This document shows positions 56,158 to 64,000 of a stretch of 64,000 bases of DNA, piece by piece. Every line of letters begins with the position of its first letter. Position 1 is the stretch's first letter. A program made the position numbers and the translations under genes. This DNA is from Bacteroidota bacterium (GTDB lineage: Bacteria; Bacteroidota; Bacteroidia; Bacteroidales; UBA12077), in contig JAHLLG010000001.1 in the NCBI GenBank assembly GCA_020444275.1, positions 496,001-560,000 on the forward strand, given 5' to 3'. The notes below the pieces were generated by a model. The model made no database searches. It saw nothing but the letters and a program-made list of their open reading frames with translations, and had not been told where the DNA came from.

Positions 56158-57477
56158 TTATTCGTTGATCTTAACCCTGATTTGTTTAATCCTTCTTTTA
56201 TCTACAGATTCGATTGTAAAAGTAAGATTTTTATACTCAATTTTTTTATTTCGACTGGGTATTTCGCCTGTAAGTTCAAGAATTATTCCAGCAACAGTAT
56301 CAGCATCACCTTTAATATCGTCGAAATAATCGTCATCTATGTCTACAATTTTTAAAAAGTCGTTGAGTAATGTTTTTCCTTCGAAAACATAGGTGCTTTC
56401 ATCAATTTGCGAATAGATTATTTCATCTTCGTCCGATTCGTCATTTATTTCACCTACAATTTCTTCTAGAATATCTTCAAGTGTTACAACTCCGCTTGTA
56501 CCTCCATATTCATCTATAACAATTGCCATGTGAATTTTGTTTGCCTGAAACTCTTGTAATAAGTCGTTGATTTTTTTGTTTTCAGGAACAAAATAGGGAG
56601 GTCTGATTAACGATTGCCATTTGAAGTTATCGTCTTTTTCAAAATGAGGTAATAGGTCTTTTATAAAAAGAATACCTTTAATATTGTCAAAATTTTCAGC
56701 ATACACCGGAATTCTTGAATGACCCGATTCAATAATTAATGCTAGCAGATCTTTAAACCTGGTTTCAATTTCCACGGCATAAATATCAACACGCGATTTC
56801 ATAATTTCCTTGGCATCAATATTGCCAAATTTTACGATTCCTTTTAAAATATTTTCGTCTTCGGTTATTTGATGCGTTGTTAAATTTAACGCGTGCGATA
56901 AATCATCAATGGTAATATTTTGTTTTATGTTGGCAAGTTTATTTCCTATGATTTTCGTGGTATTTAGCATTAACATGCTTAGCGGATGAAATATCCGATC
57001 GAAAATAATAATTAAAATTGCCGTTCGTCGAACAAACTTTTTGGAGTTCTTTTTTGCATAGAATTTTGGTAAAACCTCTCCAAATAGCAATAAAGTGAAT
57101 GCAATAATAGCAATTTGAATAATGAATCCCACTGTAGGCAGCTTGGTAAAATCGAAAGCCCAATTTAACAAAATCCCCATTGAAATAATGAAGCAAATAT
57201 TAACAAATCCATTGGTAATGGTAATGGTTGCTAAAAACTTTCTGGGTTTTTTCAAATGCCTGATGATTAATCTACTGCGAAAATCGCTCTGTTTTTCGAT
57301 TTCTTTCACCTGATCAGATCGTAAACTGAAATAGGCCGTTTCAGCACCTGACAACATTGCTGATGCCAGGAGTAATAAAAATGAGGTAAGTATACCTGAT
57401 ATTGTATATATGTCAATTGTCTGAACTACAATACTAGTCAAATTAAGCAATACCGGGAATGGTTCTGAAGGTTCCAA
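56158..57477 (-). CDS. gldE: Gliding-motility-associated CNNM/CBS membrane protein GldE
   Basis: A 439-residue membrane protein of the hemolysin C/CorC type. A DUF21/CNNM domain with three to four membrane helices (about 20-155, with LSGAETAYFSLRSDQVKEIE) leads. Two CBS domains follow (about 210-335, with SRVDIYAVEIETRFKDLL and IHMAIVIDEYGGTSGVVTLEDILEEIVGEI), then a CorC_HlyC domain. GldE suppresses gldD defects when overexpressed in Flavobacterium. The start used is TTG at 57477 because no ATG exists between it and the upstream stop. The resulting start (MEPSEPFPV) resembles other GldE proteins. It lies 25 nt after ssb. Confidence 0.93.
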   Translation of the reverse strand: MEPSEPFPVLLNLTSIVVQTIDIYTISGILTSFLLLLASAMLSGAETAYFSLRSDQVKEIEKQSDFRSRLIIRHLKKPRKFLATITITNGFVNICFIISMGILLNWAFDFTKLPTVGFIIQIAIIAFTLLLFGEVLPKFYAKKNSKKFVRRTAILIIIFDRIFHPLSMLMLNTTKIIGNKLANIKQNITIDDLSHALNLTTHQITEDENILKGIVKFGNIDAKEIMKSRVDIYAVEIETRFKDLLALIIESGHSRIPVYAENFDNIKGILFIKDLLPHFEKDDNFKWQSLIRPPYFVPENKKINDLLQEFQANKIHMAIVIDEYGGTSGVVTLEDILEEIVGEINDESDEDEIIYSQIDESTYVFEGKTLLNDFLKIVDIDDDYFDDIKGDADTVAGIILELTGEIPSRNKKIEYKNLTFTIESVDKRRIKQIRVKINE

Positions 57478-57502
57478 TGCTGATGGTTTAGGTTTTAGTT
57501 AA

Positions 57503-57925
57503 TTAAAATGGTAAATCATCCTCTTCTGCAGGCATGTTTTCTACATCTACTTCGGGAGCACTTTCAGGTTGTGAAGCTGAATTATCTTCATTACTTTGTT
57601 TTGATCCCAACATTTGCATGTTATCTGCAATTATTTCTGTTGTATATCTCTTATTGCCATCTTTGTCATCCCACGAACGTGTTCTTATTTTTCCTTCAAT
57701 ATATAAAGGATTACCTTTTTTTACATACTTTTCTGCAACTTCTGCTAATCCTCTCCAGACTACTATATTATGCCATTCGGTGTTTGTAACTTTCTGGCCA
57801 TCTTTACTTCTGTAGGTTTCACTTGTTGCTAAAGGAAAAGATGCTACACTAACACCACTGTCAAGGTGTCTAACTTCAGGATCTTTACCAACATTTCCGA
57901 TTAAAATAACTTTGTTAATTCCCAT
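57503..57925 (-). CDS. ssb: Single-stranded DNA-binding protein
   Basis: Protects single-stranded DNA and recruits repair and replication proteins. The 140 residues have the OB fold (MGINKVILIGNVGKDPEVRH, NTEWHNIVVWRGLAEVAEKYV, GKIRTRSWDDKDGNKRY) and an acidic C-terminal tip ending DDLPF, the protein-interaction peptide. First gene of the operon with gldE and gldD, 69 nt downstream of mutY. Confidence 0.98.
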   Translation of the reverse strand: MGINKVILIGNVGKDPEVRHLDSGVSVASFPLATSETYRSKDGQKVTNTEWHNIVVWRGLAEVAEKYVKKGNPLYIEGKIRTRSWDDKDGNKRYTTEIIADNMQMLGSKQSNEDNSASQPESAPEVDVENMPAEEDDLPF

Positions 57926-57948
57926 AATTTTTTCTTTTTTTAGTTCTA

Positions 57949-57956
57949 CAAATGTA
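57949..57956 (-). promoter_or_regulatory. Probable -7 element for ssb-gldE-gldD operon
   Basis: On the minus strand TACATTTG fits TAnnTTTG, 24 nt before the ssb ATG. A TTG at 57984-57982 lies 25 nt upstream, slightly beyond the normal spacing. Confidence 0.45.
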
Positions 57957-57994
57957 AAGTTATAAAATTATAAATTATAGACAAGGAGTTAAAA

Positions 57995-59050
57995 TTATTT
58001 GTTAAAATCTGCTAAATAGTTTTCCAAAAGTATTGGTATGCCTAAATTTTCAAGTTCCCGAAACGAAACCTTTCTAAAATTTTTATTTATGTATGAATTC
58101 AATGTATTGATTCTGATTTCATAAAATTTAACGTATAATTTTTGATGAGATAACTGATGCTTTTTTTCGCTATAGTTTAAGTTTATCTGAGGTTTTATAT
58201 TATTAAAGATCTGTTTCCAGAGGTTCGTTTTTTCTAATTCGTTTAAGGAATAATCGCTGGAGGTTTCTATAAGAGGGAACTGATACAATAATTTCCAGAT
58301 ATCATTTTCGGTTCTTTGTTCAACAAAGGTAGAATCATTATATAATATATGGAGGAAATTAAAATATCGTTTGGTTTGTTTAACTTTTACCTTTTTTCGA
58401 GGAAGGTCATCAATAAGATTATTATTCAATGCAAAGCAAGATGATTTAAATATACATTCTTCGCATAAAGGATTTTTTGGTGTGCATTGGAGTGCACCAA
58501 ACTCCATTATGGCCTGATTGAATACTCCTGGCTTGTCATGAGGTATTAGTTTGGTAAGAACTCCCTTAAAATTCTTTTTACCTTGAGCACTTTGTGTTGA
58601 TTCCGATATTCCATAAATCCGCGCAATTACTCTAAATACATTACCATCTAAAACCGGGCTTGGTTCTTTAAAAGAGATTGAAGCAATAGCACTTGCTGTA
58701 TAGTCTCCAATTCCTTTTAATTTTATAAGATCTTTATATGAGTTTGGAAATATTCCATTGTAATTCTGAACTATATCTTGCGCAGTAAAATGCATGTTTC
58801 TTGCACGAGTATAGTATCCTAATCCTTGCCAAACCTTTAATAGCTGATCCATTGGGGCTGCAGCCAACGTATGAATATCAGGGAAAGTCTCCATAAATTT
58901 AAGGTAATATCCTAATCCCTGGTTTACTCTGGTTTGTTGCAATATGATTTCAGAAACCCAAATGGCGTAAGGGTTTCTTGTTTCGCGCCACGGAAGATTT
59001 CTTTTATGAAGCGAATACCACTCTATAAGCTTGTTTGTTATATTCTGCAT
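57995..59050 (-). CDS. mutY: Adenine DNA glycosylase MutY
   Basis: Removes adenine mispaired with 8-oxoguanine. The 351 residues are of full length. Catalytic Glu34 is in WVSEIILQQTRV, the helix-hairpin-helix in LKGIGDYTASAIAS, the catalytic Asp in PVLDGNVFRVIARI, and a [4Fe-4S] cluster with C-x6-C-x2-C-x5-C spacing (CTPKNPLCEECIFKSSC). The C-terminal NUDIX-like domain that recognises 8-oxoG follows. Divergent from hup, a linkage (hup-mutY-ssb-gldE-gldD) common in Bacteroidota. Confidence 0.98.
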   Translation of the reverse strand: MQNITNKLIEWYSLHKRNLPWRETRNPYAIWVSEIILQQTRVNQGLGYYLKFMETFPDIHTLAAAPMDQLLKVWQGLGYYTRARNMHFTAQDIVQNYNGIFPNSYKDLIKLKGIGDYTASAIASISFKEPSPVLDGNVFRVIARIYGISESTQSAQGKKNFKGVLTKLIPHDKPGVFNQAIMEFGALQCTPKNPLCEECIFKSSCFALNNNLIDDLPRKKVKVKQTKRYFNFLHILYNDSTFVEQRTENDIWKLLYQFPLIETSSDYSLNELEKTNLWKQIFNNIKPQINLNYSEKKHQLSHQKLYVKFYEIRINTLNSYINKNFRKVSFRELENLGIPILLENYLADFNK

Positions 59051-59126
59051 AAGTGTCGAACAAAATAATTTTCAATAATTTGACAAATTTAACCGTTTTG
59101 TATTTTATTAATCAAAAGAAAACATT

Positions 59127-59134
59127 TATATTTG
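59127..59134 (+). promoter_or_regulatory. Probable -7 element for hup
   Basis: TATATTTG fits TAnnTTTG, 53 nt before the HU start. A TTTTG at 59096-59100 lies 26 nt upstream, longer than the usual spacing. Confidence 0.5.
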
Positions 59135-59187
59135 CAGTTCAAATTATGTAAATGATCTAAAATATTGATAATTAAAGTTTTTAAAAA

Positions 59188-59475
59188 ATGACAAAAGCAG
59201 ATATCGTTAACGAAATTTCAAAAAACACAGGAATTGAGAAAATAACTGTTCAAAAAACAGTAGAAGCATTTATGGAGACTATCAAAGATTCTTTAGTAAA
59301 TGATAAGAACGTATATTTAAGAGGTTTTGGTAGCTTTATCGTTAAAAAGCGTGCTGAAAAAACTGCTAGGAATATTTCTAAAAATACTACAATTATTATT
59401 CCTGAGCACTTTATTCCTTCATTCAAACCTTCAAAAAGATTTGTTTCAAAGGTAAAAAATAACGTTAAGCGTTAA
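59188..59475 (+). CDS. hup: HU-family DNA-binding protein
   Basis: A nucleoid protein that bends and compacts DNA. The 95 residues have the HU fold: TKADIVNEISKNTGIEKITVQ at the start, LRGFGSFIVKKRAEKTARN in the saddle, then the beta arm in which IIIPEHFIPSFKPSKRF replaces the more usual IxIPA..VPxFKAGK. It precedes the tiny basic protein and rng by short gaps, so the three may share transcripts. Confidence 0.96.
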   Translation: MTKADIVNEISKNTGIEKITVQKTVEAFMETIKDSLVNDKNVYLRGFGSFIVKKRAEKTARNISKNTTIIIPEHFIPSFKPSKRFVSKVKNNVKR

Positions 59476-59510
59476 TATTATTAGTAAATTATAATTTAAA
59501 AATTGAGATT

Positions 59511-59600
59511 ATGCCAAGCGGAAAGAAGAGAAAAAGACATAAGATGGCAACTCATAAGCGAAAAAAACGCTTAAGAAAAAATCGTCATAAAAAGAAATAG
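59511..59600 (+). CDS. 29-residue highly basic protein, AURKAIP1/COX24-domain-like
   Basis: Below the size limit of the ORF track. ATG at 59511, stop TAG at 59598-59600. The product (MPSGKKRKRHKMATHKRKKR and a further KNRHKKK end) contains about 60 percent Lys, Arg and His. I recognise it as the conserved tiny Bacteroidota protein annotated as AURKAIP1/COX24 domain-containing. That domain is the C-terminal part of mitochondrial ribosomal protein mS38, so a ribosomal or rRNA-binding role is plausible but unproven to me. It lies between hup and rng, a position I believe is conserved. Confidence 0.8.
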   Translation: MPSGKKRKRHKMATHKRKKRLRKNRHKKK

Positions 59601-59633
59601 GATAAATTTTATCCTTACAGACTGATAATTTGA

Positions 59634-59663
59634 ACCTATTGAAGTAAGTCTTCTTTAGGTTTA
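59634..59663 (+). other. Hairpin upstream of rng
   Basis: AACCTA-TT-GAAG / CTTC-TT-TAGGTT pairs around a 5-nt loop, 46 nt before the rng start. The following sequence is only moderately T-rich. It may be a weak terminator after the small basic protein or a 5' structure of the rng mRNA. Confidence 0.4.
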
Positions 59664-59708
59664 AATTGTTTTATGTAACTATTGTATTACTAAATTGAAG
59701 AAGGACAA

Positions 59709-61259
59709 GTGAGTACCGAACTAGTAATTGATGTAACCCCCTCCGAAATAGCAATTGCGTTATTGGAAAATAAGCAGCTGGTTGAATTAAATAAGGAAAA
59801 AAGAAACTTACAATTTGCTGTTGGTGATATTTATCTGGCAAAGGTAAAACGTATTATGCCAGGGCTAAATGCCGCATTTGTGGATGTTGGTTACGATAAA
59901 GATGCATTTTTGCATTACCTGGATTTAGGTCCTCAGTTTAGAACATTAAATAAATTTGTTAAGAGTTCTTTATCAAGAAAAGGTAAGGCACCTACTATTC
60001 CTAGAATGAAAATTGAACCTGATATTGATAAGAACGGTAAAATTACGGATGTTCTTAAATCGGGTCAGCTTGTTTTAGTTCAAATTGCAAAAGAACCTAT
60101 TTCAACAAAAGGCCCCAGGTTAAGTTCCGAAATATCTATTGCAGGACGAAATCTGGTTCTTATTCCATTTGCTGATAAAGTTTCAGTATCGCAAAAAATT
60201 GAATCTCCAGAAGAAAAAAAGCGCTTAAAGAAGCTTGTTGAGAGTATAAAACCTAAGAATTACGGAGTTATTGTTAGAACCGTAGCAGAAGGTAAAAAGG
60301 TTGCTGTTCTAGATACTGAATTACGAAGTCTTGTGAGAAAATGGGAGACAGCGTTTGAAAAAATTACCCATGGAAATGTTCCTCGATTAGTAATAAGTGA
60401 GCTAAACAGAACATCGGCTGTTTTGCGCGATGTTTTAAATGGATCTTTTAATCATGTTTATGTAAACGAAGATACCATATATCGGGAGTTGAAAGATTAT
60501 ATCAATACCATTGCTCCTGAAAAAGAAAAAATCGTTAAACTTTTTGAGGGCAATCAACCTATTTTCGATCAGCTAGGAGTAGATAAACAGATTAAATCAT
60601 CGTTTGGAAAAACAGTTTCTTTTAAGAGCGGTGCATATTTAATTATTGAGCATACTGAAGCATTGCATGTTATTGATGTGAATAGCGGAAACAGATCGAA
60701 ACTTGGCGAAGATCAGGAGTCAAACGCATTAGAAGTTAATCTTGCTGCTGCAAAGGAAATTGCACGTCAGCTTCGTTTACGGGATATGGGAGGTATTATT
60801 GTTGTTGATTTTATTGATATGCATAATGCCGAAAATAAGCAACGTGTTTATGAGAAGATGAAAGAAGCAATGGCTGCTGATCGGACAAAACACAATATTC
60901 TACCTTTAAGCAAATTTGGTTTAATGCAGATTACTCGCCAGAGAGTTAGACCAGAGCTTAACATAAAGATTAATGAAAAATGCCCTACATGTAAGGGTTC
61001 AGGAGAAATCGGACCTAGTGTATTACTGGTCGATGATATCGAAAATCACATTAGTTTTTTAATTAACGAAGCAAATTATAAAAAACTCACCTTAAAAGTT
61101 CACCCTTACGTTGCTGGTTATCTTAACCAGGGATTGATTTCTACAAAATGTAAGTGGTTCTTCAAATTTAAAAAGAGAATTAAGGTCGAAGCAGTGAATT
61201 CTTATCACTTCCTCGAGTTCCATTTTTTCGATAAAAATGGTGAAATCATTAAGGAGTAA
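59709..61259 (+). CDS. rng: Ribonuclease G (RNase E/G family)
   Basis: Endoribonuclease for rRNA maturation and mRNA decay. The 516 residues include an S1 domain (about 35-130, GDIYLAKVKRIMPGLNAAFVDVG), the DNase I-like catalytic core with metal-binding Asp in HVIDVNSG and IVVDFIDMHN, and the zinc-link CPTCKGSGE. It lacks the long C-terminal scaffold of RNase E, hence RNase G type. The start is GTG at 59709, which gives the normal family beginning MSTELVIDVTPSEI. Located after hup and the tiny basic protein. Confidence 0.95.
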   Translation: MSTELVIDVTPSEIAIALLENKQLVELNKEKRNLQFAVGDIYLAKVKRIMPGLNAAFVDVGYDKDAFLHYLDLGPQFRTLNKFVKSSLSRKGKAPTIPRMKIEPDIDKNGKITDVLKSGQLVLVQIAKEPISTKGPRLSSEISIAGRNLVLIPFADKVSVSQKIESPEEKKRLKKLVESIKPKNYGVIVRTVAEGKKVAVLDTELRSLVRKWETAFEKITHGNVPRLVISELNRTSAVLRDVLNGSFNHVYVNEDTIYRELKDYINTIAPEKEKIVKLFEGNQPIFDQLGVDKQIKSSFGKTVSFKSGAYLIIEHTEALHVIDVNSGNRSKLGEDQESNALEVNLAAAKEIARQLRLRDMGGIIVVDFIDMHNAENKQRVYEKMKEAMAADRTKHNILPLSKFGLMQITRQRVRPELNIKINEKCPTCKGSGEIGPSVLLVDDIENHISFLINEANYKKLTLKVHPYVAGYLNQGLISTKCKWFFKFKKRIKVEAVNSYHFLEFHFFDKNGEIIKE

Positions 61260-61364
61260 CTTCAACACAAAGTAAAGTAAACAAAGCCCTGTTAATGTTT
61301 GTTAATATCTATCTATGTAGATATTGAATATTATAGTTATATTTTTTAATTCATACTTAATGTT

Positions 61365-61372
61365 TAAATTTG
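61365..61372 (+). promoter_or_regulatory. Probable -7 element for dsbD
   Basis: TAAATTTG fits TAnnTTTG, 27 nt before the chosen ATG (61400). No clear -33 TTTG. The element overlaps the TTG start proposed in the ORF track, which argues for the later ATG. Confidence 0.4.
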
Positions 61373-61399
61373 GTGCTCTTAAATAAAACTTTTTACATT

Positions 61400-63406
61400 A
61401 TGAAAAGAATAGCCCTATTAGCGAGTTTTTTATTAATATTATCAACAGCATTTTCTCAGGTTGTAGATCCTGTTAAGTGGAACAATACAAGTAAATTAAC
61501 TGGTGAGAATACCGCAGAATTAATTTTTGAAGCCAATATTGACATGAATTGGCATCTTTACTCTCAATATTTCGAAGAGGGAGGTCCGGTAAGAACTACC
61601 TTTTATTTTGATGAATCAGATAAATATGAACTTATTGATTCGTTGTCTGAAAGCCCAGAGCCGGAAGAAGAGATGGATGAGGTTTTTAACATCAAGGTAA
61701 AGTACTTTAGCCATAAGGCAACATTTGTTCAGAAAATAAAAGTGCTTACTGAAGAATCGTTTACCATTGCAGGTTCTATAGAATACCAAGTATGCCAGGA
61801 TGATAAATGCGTTTATTTTAATCCTGACTTCAAAATTAAAGTGAAAGGGGCAAAGGTTGCCACAGAAAAAGTGGAAGAAGCATTAACGCCACAAGTTGAA
61901 CTGGGAACAGAAGCAGAAAAATTAGAACAGGCTGTTACTCCTGATGAAGAAAGCAGTTCAATCTGGGGATTTTTCTTTTTAGCTTTTGTTTTGGGACTGG
62001 CTGCTATACTTACACCATGTGTTTTTCCAATGATACCTATGACAGTTTCATTTTTTATGCAAGGCGAATCGTCAAAATTTAACTCAATAGTTAAGGCATT
62101 GATTTTCGGAATCTCTATTGTAGTTCTGTACTCAAGTGTAGGCTTAATAGTTTCATTGACAAGTGCAGGTGCTGATTTTACAACAGGACTGAGTACACAT
62201 TGGATTCCAAACACTATATTTTTTGTGCTGTTTTTAGCGTTTGCTGCATCATTCTTTGGTATGTTCGAAATTGTGCTTCCTTCTGGATTAGCTAATAAGG
62301 CAGATCGTCAGGTTGATAAAGGTGGATTTTTAGCATCGTTCTTTATGGCATTTACATTGGTGATTGTATCATTTAGCTGTACTGGACCGATTGTAGGAGC
62401 TTTACTAGTGAAAGCAGCAGCTGGTGACGTATTGGAGCCGCTAATCGGTATGTTTGCTTTTGGTTTGGCATTTGCTTTACCATTTACATTATTGGCTATA
62501 TTCCCACGTATGCTAAAGAGTATGCCAAAATCGGGAGGTTGGATGAACTCTGTAAAAGTTGTTTTAGGATTTGTAATCTTAGCATTTTCATTAAAGTTTA
62601 TCGCTAATATTGATCAAACATACCATTTGGGTATCATTAGCCGTGATGTATTCCTGGCTATTTGGATTGTTTTATTTGTACTACTTGGACTTTATTTATT
62701 AGGTAAACTGAAATTTTCGCACGATAGCGATATTCCATTTATCTCAGTACCAAGGTTAGTATTAGCTATTGTTTCATTTACATTTGCTATGTATTTATTA
62801 CCTGGAATGTTTGGTGCTGACTTAAATGCGGTTTCTGCATTAATTCCACCTAAATCCGCTCAGCAATTTGATATAAGTAAATCGCAGGTAGTTTCTATAT
62901 CGGGAGTGCAATCCGATGAACCTACTACATTATGTGAAACACCAAAATATTCAGATATTTTACATTTACCTCATGGTTTAGAAGGCTATTTTGATTATGA
63001 GCAGGGAATGGCATGTGCTAAAAAATTAGACAAACCTGTTCTGCTTGATTTCAAAGGTCATGCTTGTGCCAACTGCAAAGAAATGGAAAACAAAGTGTGG
63101 TCTGATCCGGAAGTATTGAAACGATTAAAAAACGATTATATCATTATAGCACTTTATGTTGATGACAGAACAAAACTTCCGGAAGATGAATGGGTTACAT
63201 CCTCGTACGATGGAAAAGTTAAGAAAACTATAGGTAAAAAATATGCCGATTTTCAGATCACAAAATATAATATTAATAGTCAACCATACTATGTATTAGT
63301 TGATACAAATGGAGAAATGCTTACAGAACCAAAAGGACATGATTTAAATATTAAAAACTTTGTAGAATTTCTGGATGCTGGAATTGAGGAGTTTGAGAAG
63401 AGATAA
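61400..63406 (+). CDS. dsbD: Thiol:disulfide interchange protein DsbD
   Basis: Carries electrons from cytoplasmic thioredoxin across the inner membrane to periplasmic proteins. The ATG at 61400 gives 668 residues with a good signal peptide (MKRIALLASFLLILSTAFSQ). The N-terminal periplasmic domain (about 22-150) includes a Cys pair (YQVCQDDKCVYF). An acidic linker precedes the eight-helix membrane domain with the redox cysteines in LTPCVFPMIP and SFSCTGPIVG. The C-terminal thioredoxin domain has the CxxC site GHACANCKEME. All redox cysteines of the three domains are present. A terminator follows. Confidence 0.96.
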   Translation: MKRIALLASFLLILSTAFSQVVDPVKWNNTSKLTGENTAELIFEANIDMNWHLYSQYFEEGGPVRTTFYFDESDKYELIDSLSESPEPEEEMDEVFNIKVKYFSHKATFVQKIKVLTEESFTIAGSIEYQVCQDDKCVYFNPDFKIKVKGAKVATEKVEEALTPQVELGTEAEKLEQAVTPDEESSSIWGFFFLAFVLGLAAILTPCVFPMIPMTVSFFMQGESSKFNSIVKALIFGISIVVLYSSVGLIVSLTSAGADFTTGLSTHWIPNTIFFVLFLAFAASFFGMFEIVLPSGLANKADRQVDKGGFLASFFMAFTLVIVSFSCTGPIVGALLVKAAAGDVLEPLIGMFAFGLAFALPFTLLAIFPRMLKSMPKSGGWMNSVKVVLGFVILAFSLKFIANIDQTYHLGIISRDVFLAIWIVLFVLLGLYLLGKLKFSHDSDIPFISVPRLVLAIVSFTFAMYLLPGMFGADLNAVSALIPPKSAQQFDISKSQVVSISGVQSDEPTTLCETPKYSDILHLPHGLEGYFDYEQGMACAKKLDKPVLLDFKGHACANCKEMENKVWSDPEVLKRLKNDYIIIALYVDDRTKLPEDEWVTSSYDGKVKKTIGKKYADFQITKYNINSQPYYVLVDTNGEMLTEPKGHDLNIKNFVEFLDAGIEEFEKR

Positions 63407-63423
63407 TAAAAGTTTTAGAAAAT

Positions 63424-63460
63424 AAAAAAGAGGTTGCGCTTTGAGCAACCTCTTTTCTTT
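63424..63460. terminator. Bidirectional rho-independent terminator
   Basis: AAAAGAGGTTGC / GCAACCTCTTTT perfect stem with a 7-nt loop, between dsbD and the convergent gene at the window end. Confidence 0.9.
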
Positions 63461-63479
63461 TTATATAAAGAATGTTGAT

Positions 63480-64000
63480 CTATTCGAATATGTAACTAAC
63501 CGTAAAAGTATCATCACCATTACTAACAACTTTTAACATTCTGTAAATGATCATGTCCCAGGCAGTAAAGGGATCCGTTACATAGTTTGCTGTTGCAGTC
63601 ATATCGAATGTGCCTGTAAAGTATTCATTCGTTTGATCAGGATGACCAATACTAATGGTAAAATTAAACGAAGAACCTTCAACATGATATGGATCAATTC
63701 CTATGTAATACGTTCCTACCGGATCAGCATTTGGAAGATTATCTGAATCAAGACTAACATCAGTGCTTATTTTAGCAATCTCTGGGTTGTCTGAACTAGC
63801 AGCAGCCAGCCATGATAATAATGTTCCAACTGGTGCATAGTAAGGAACAGACTCTTCATAAACACCTAGCAAATCAATATCATCATTCTCGGTATCCCAA
63901 CCGTAAGCTATGGTTAACGCTTCAGGATCGTTATAATTATTTACAGTTAGATCTAACGCAGGATAAGTCGTTGAAGGATGCACTAAATACTTCTCTGCTT
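63480..64000 (-). CDS. Unrecognised protein, probably exported (3' part, cut by window edge)
   Basis: The track begins at an in-frame GTG (63983), but the frame stays open to the window edge (AEKYL before VHPSTTYPALDL), so the true start lies outside. About 173 residues are visible. They are rich in Asp, Asn, Thr and Tyr with beta-strand character, no membrane helix and no cysteine. The segment DPVGTYYIGIDPYHVEGSS and the Gly-Asp patterns look like an extracellular beta-sandwich domain. There is no type IX sorting domain at the C-terminus (ends TVSYIFE). I cannot name the family. Confidence 0.7.
   Translation of the reverse strand, partial: AEKYLVHPSTTYPALDLTVNNYNDPEALTIAYGWDTENDDIDLLGVYEESVPYYAPVGTLLSWLAAASSDNPEIAKISTDVSLDSDNLPNADPVGTYYIGIDPYHVEGSSFNFTISIGHPDQTNEYFTGTFDMTATANYVTDPFTAWDMIIYRMLKVVSNGDDTFTVSYIFE

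Noticed and set aside
61813-62214. 133-codon minus-strand ORF inside dsbD
   Set aside because: Overlaps the conserved DsbD membrane domain on the other strand; no family resemblance.

Overview
The window is a chromosomal segment of a low-GC member of the Bacteroidota, probably a Bacteroidales/Marinilabiliales-type organism (the rank below phylum is inference). The evidence is Bacteroidota-type promoters (TTTG, about 20 nt, then TAnnTTTG), near absence of Shine-Dalgarno sequences, gliding/type IX secretion genes (gldD, gldE and a protein with a CHU_C-type sorting domain), a DUF4290 protein, a geranylgeranylglyceryl-phosphate synthase homologue and the tiny basic AURKAIP1/COX24-like protein. 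No tRNA, rRNA, CRISPR array, insertion sequence or prophage was seen. The segment is essentially core genome.

Layout. 1-4868 (minus): the start of grpE (cut by the window edge), murA, a DUF4290 gene and a UvrD/PcrA helicase. 5081-6523 (plus): a secreted PKD/CHU_C protein. 6595-8751 (minus): an EF-G paralogue (EF-G2 type) divergent from the ribosomal cluster. 9212-27156 (plus): one unbroken str-S10-spc-alpha cluster, rpsL-rpsG-fusA-rpsJ through rplQ, without tuf, including secY, map, infA, rpmJ and rpoA, closed by a strong terminator. 27307-33967 (plus): enolase, a UbiD-family decarboxylase, and a 1100-residue two-propeller sensor with a SpoIIE-type phosphatase output. 34020-35753 (minus): a membrane histidine-kinase-like protein with a receiver domain whose ATP-binding lid is degenerate. 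36034-41805 (plus): a secreted unknown, hisS, histidine ammonia-lyase and a second MIO-type lyase.

41858-47087 (minus): an ECF sigma / membrane anti-sigma-like / small periplasmic protein trio, preceded by an operon in which the two halves of a split transketolase flank a methylglyoxal-synthase-like protein and a von Willebrand A protein. 47308-50206 (plus): ychF and an alkaline-phosphatase-fold protein that has lost its nucleophile and most metal ligands. 50356-59050 (minus): a CPA1 Na+/H+ antiporter with a cyclic-nucleotide-binding-like domain, an HNH endonuclease-like protein, then GGGP synthase, phosphopantetheinyl transferase, gldD, gldE, ssb (one operon) and mutY. 59188-63406 (plus): HU, the 29-residue basic protein, RNase G and DsbD. 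63480-64000 (minus): the 3' part of an unrecognised gene cut by the window edge.

Most of the window is growth machinery: translation, protein export, envelope precursor synthesis and DNA maintenance. The less ordinary content is a set of proteins that keep a familiar fold but lose catalytic residues: EF-G2, the histidine-kinase-like protein, the methylglyoxal-synthase-like protein and the alkaline-phosphatase-like protein. There are also two tandem MIO lyases with different selectivity motifs, a strong Shine-Dalgarno before rplF, and a possible structured RNA before hutH.
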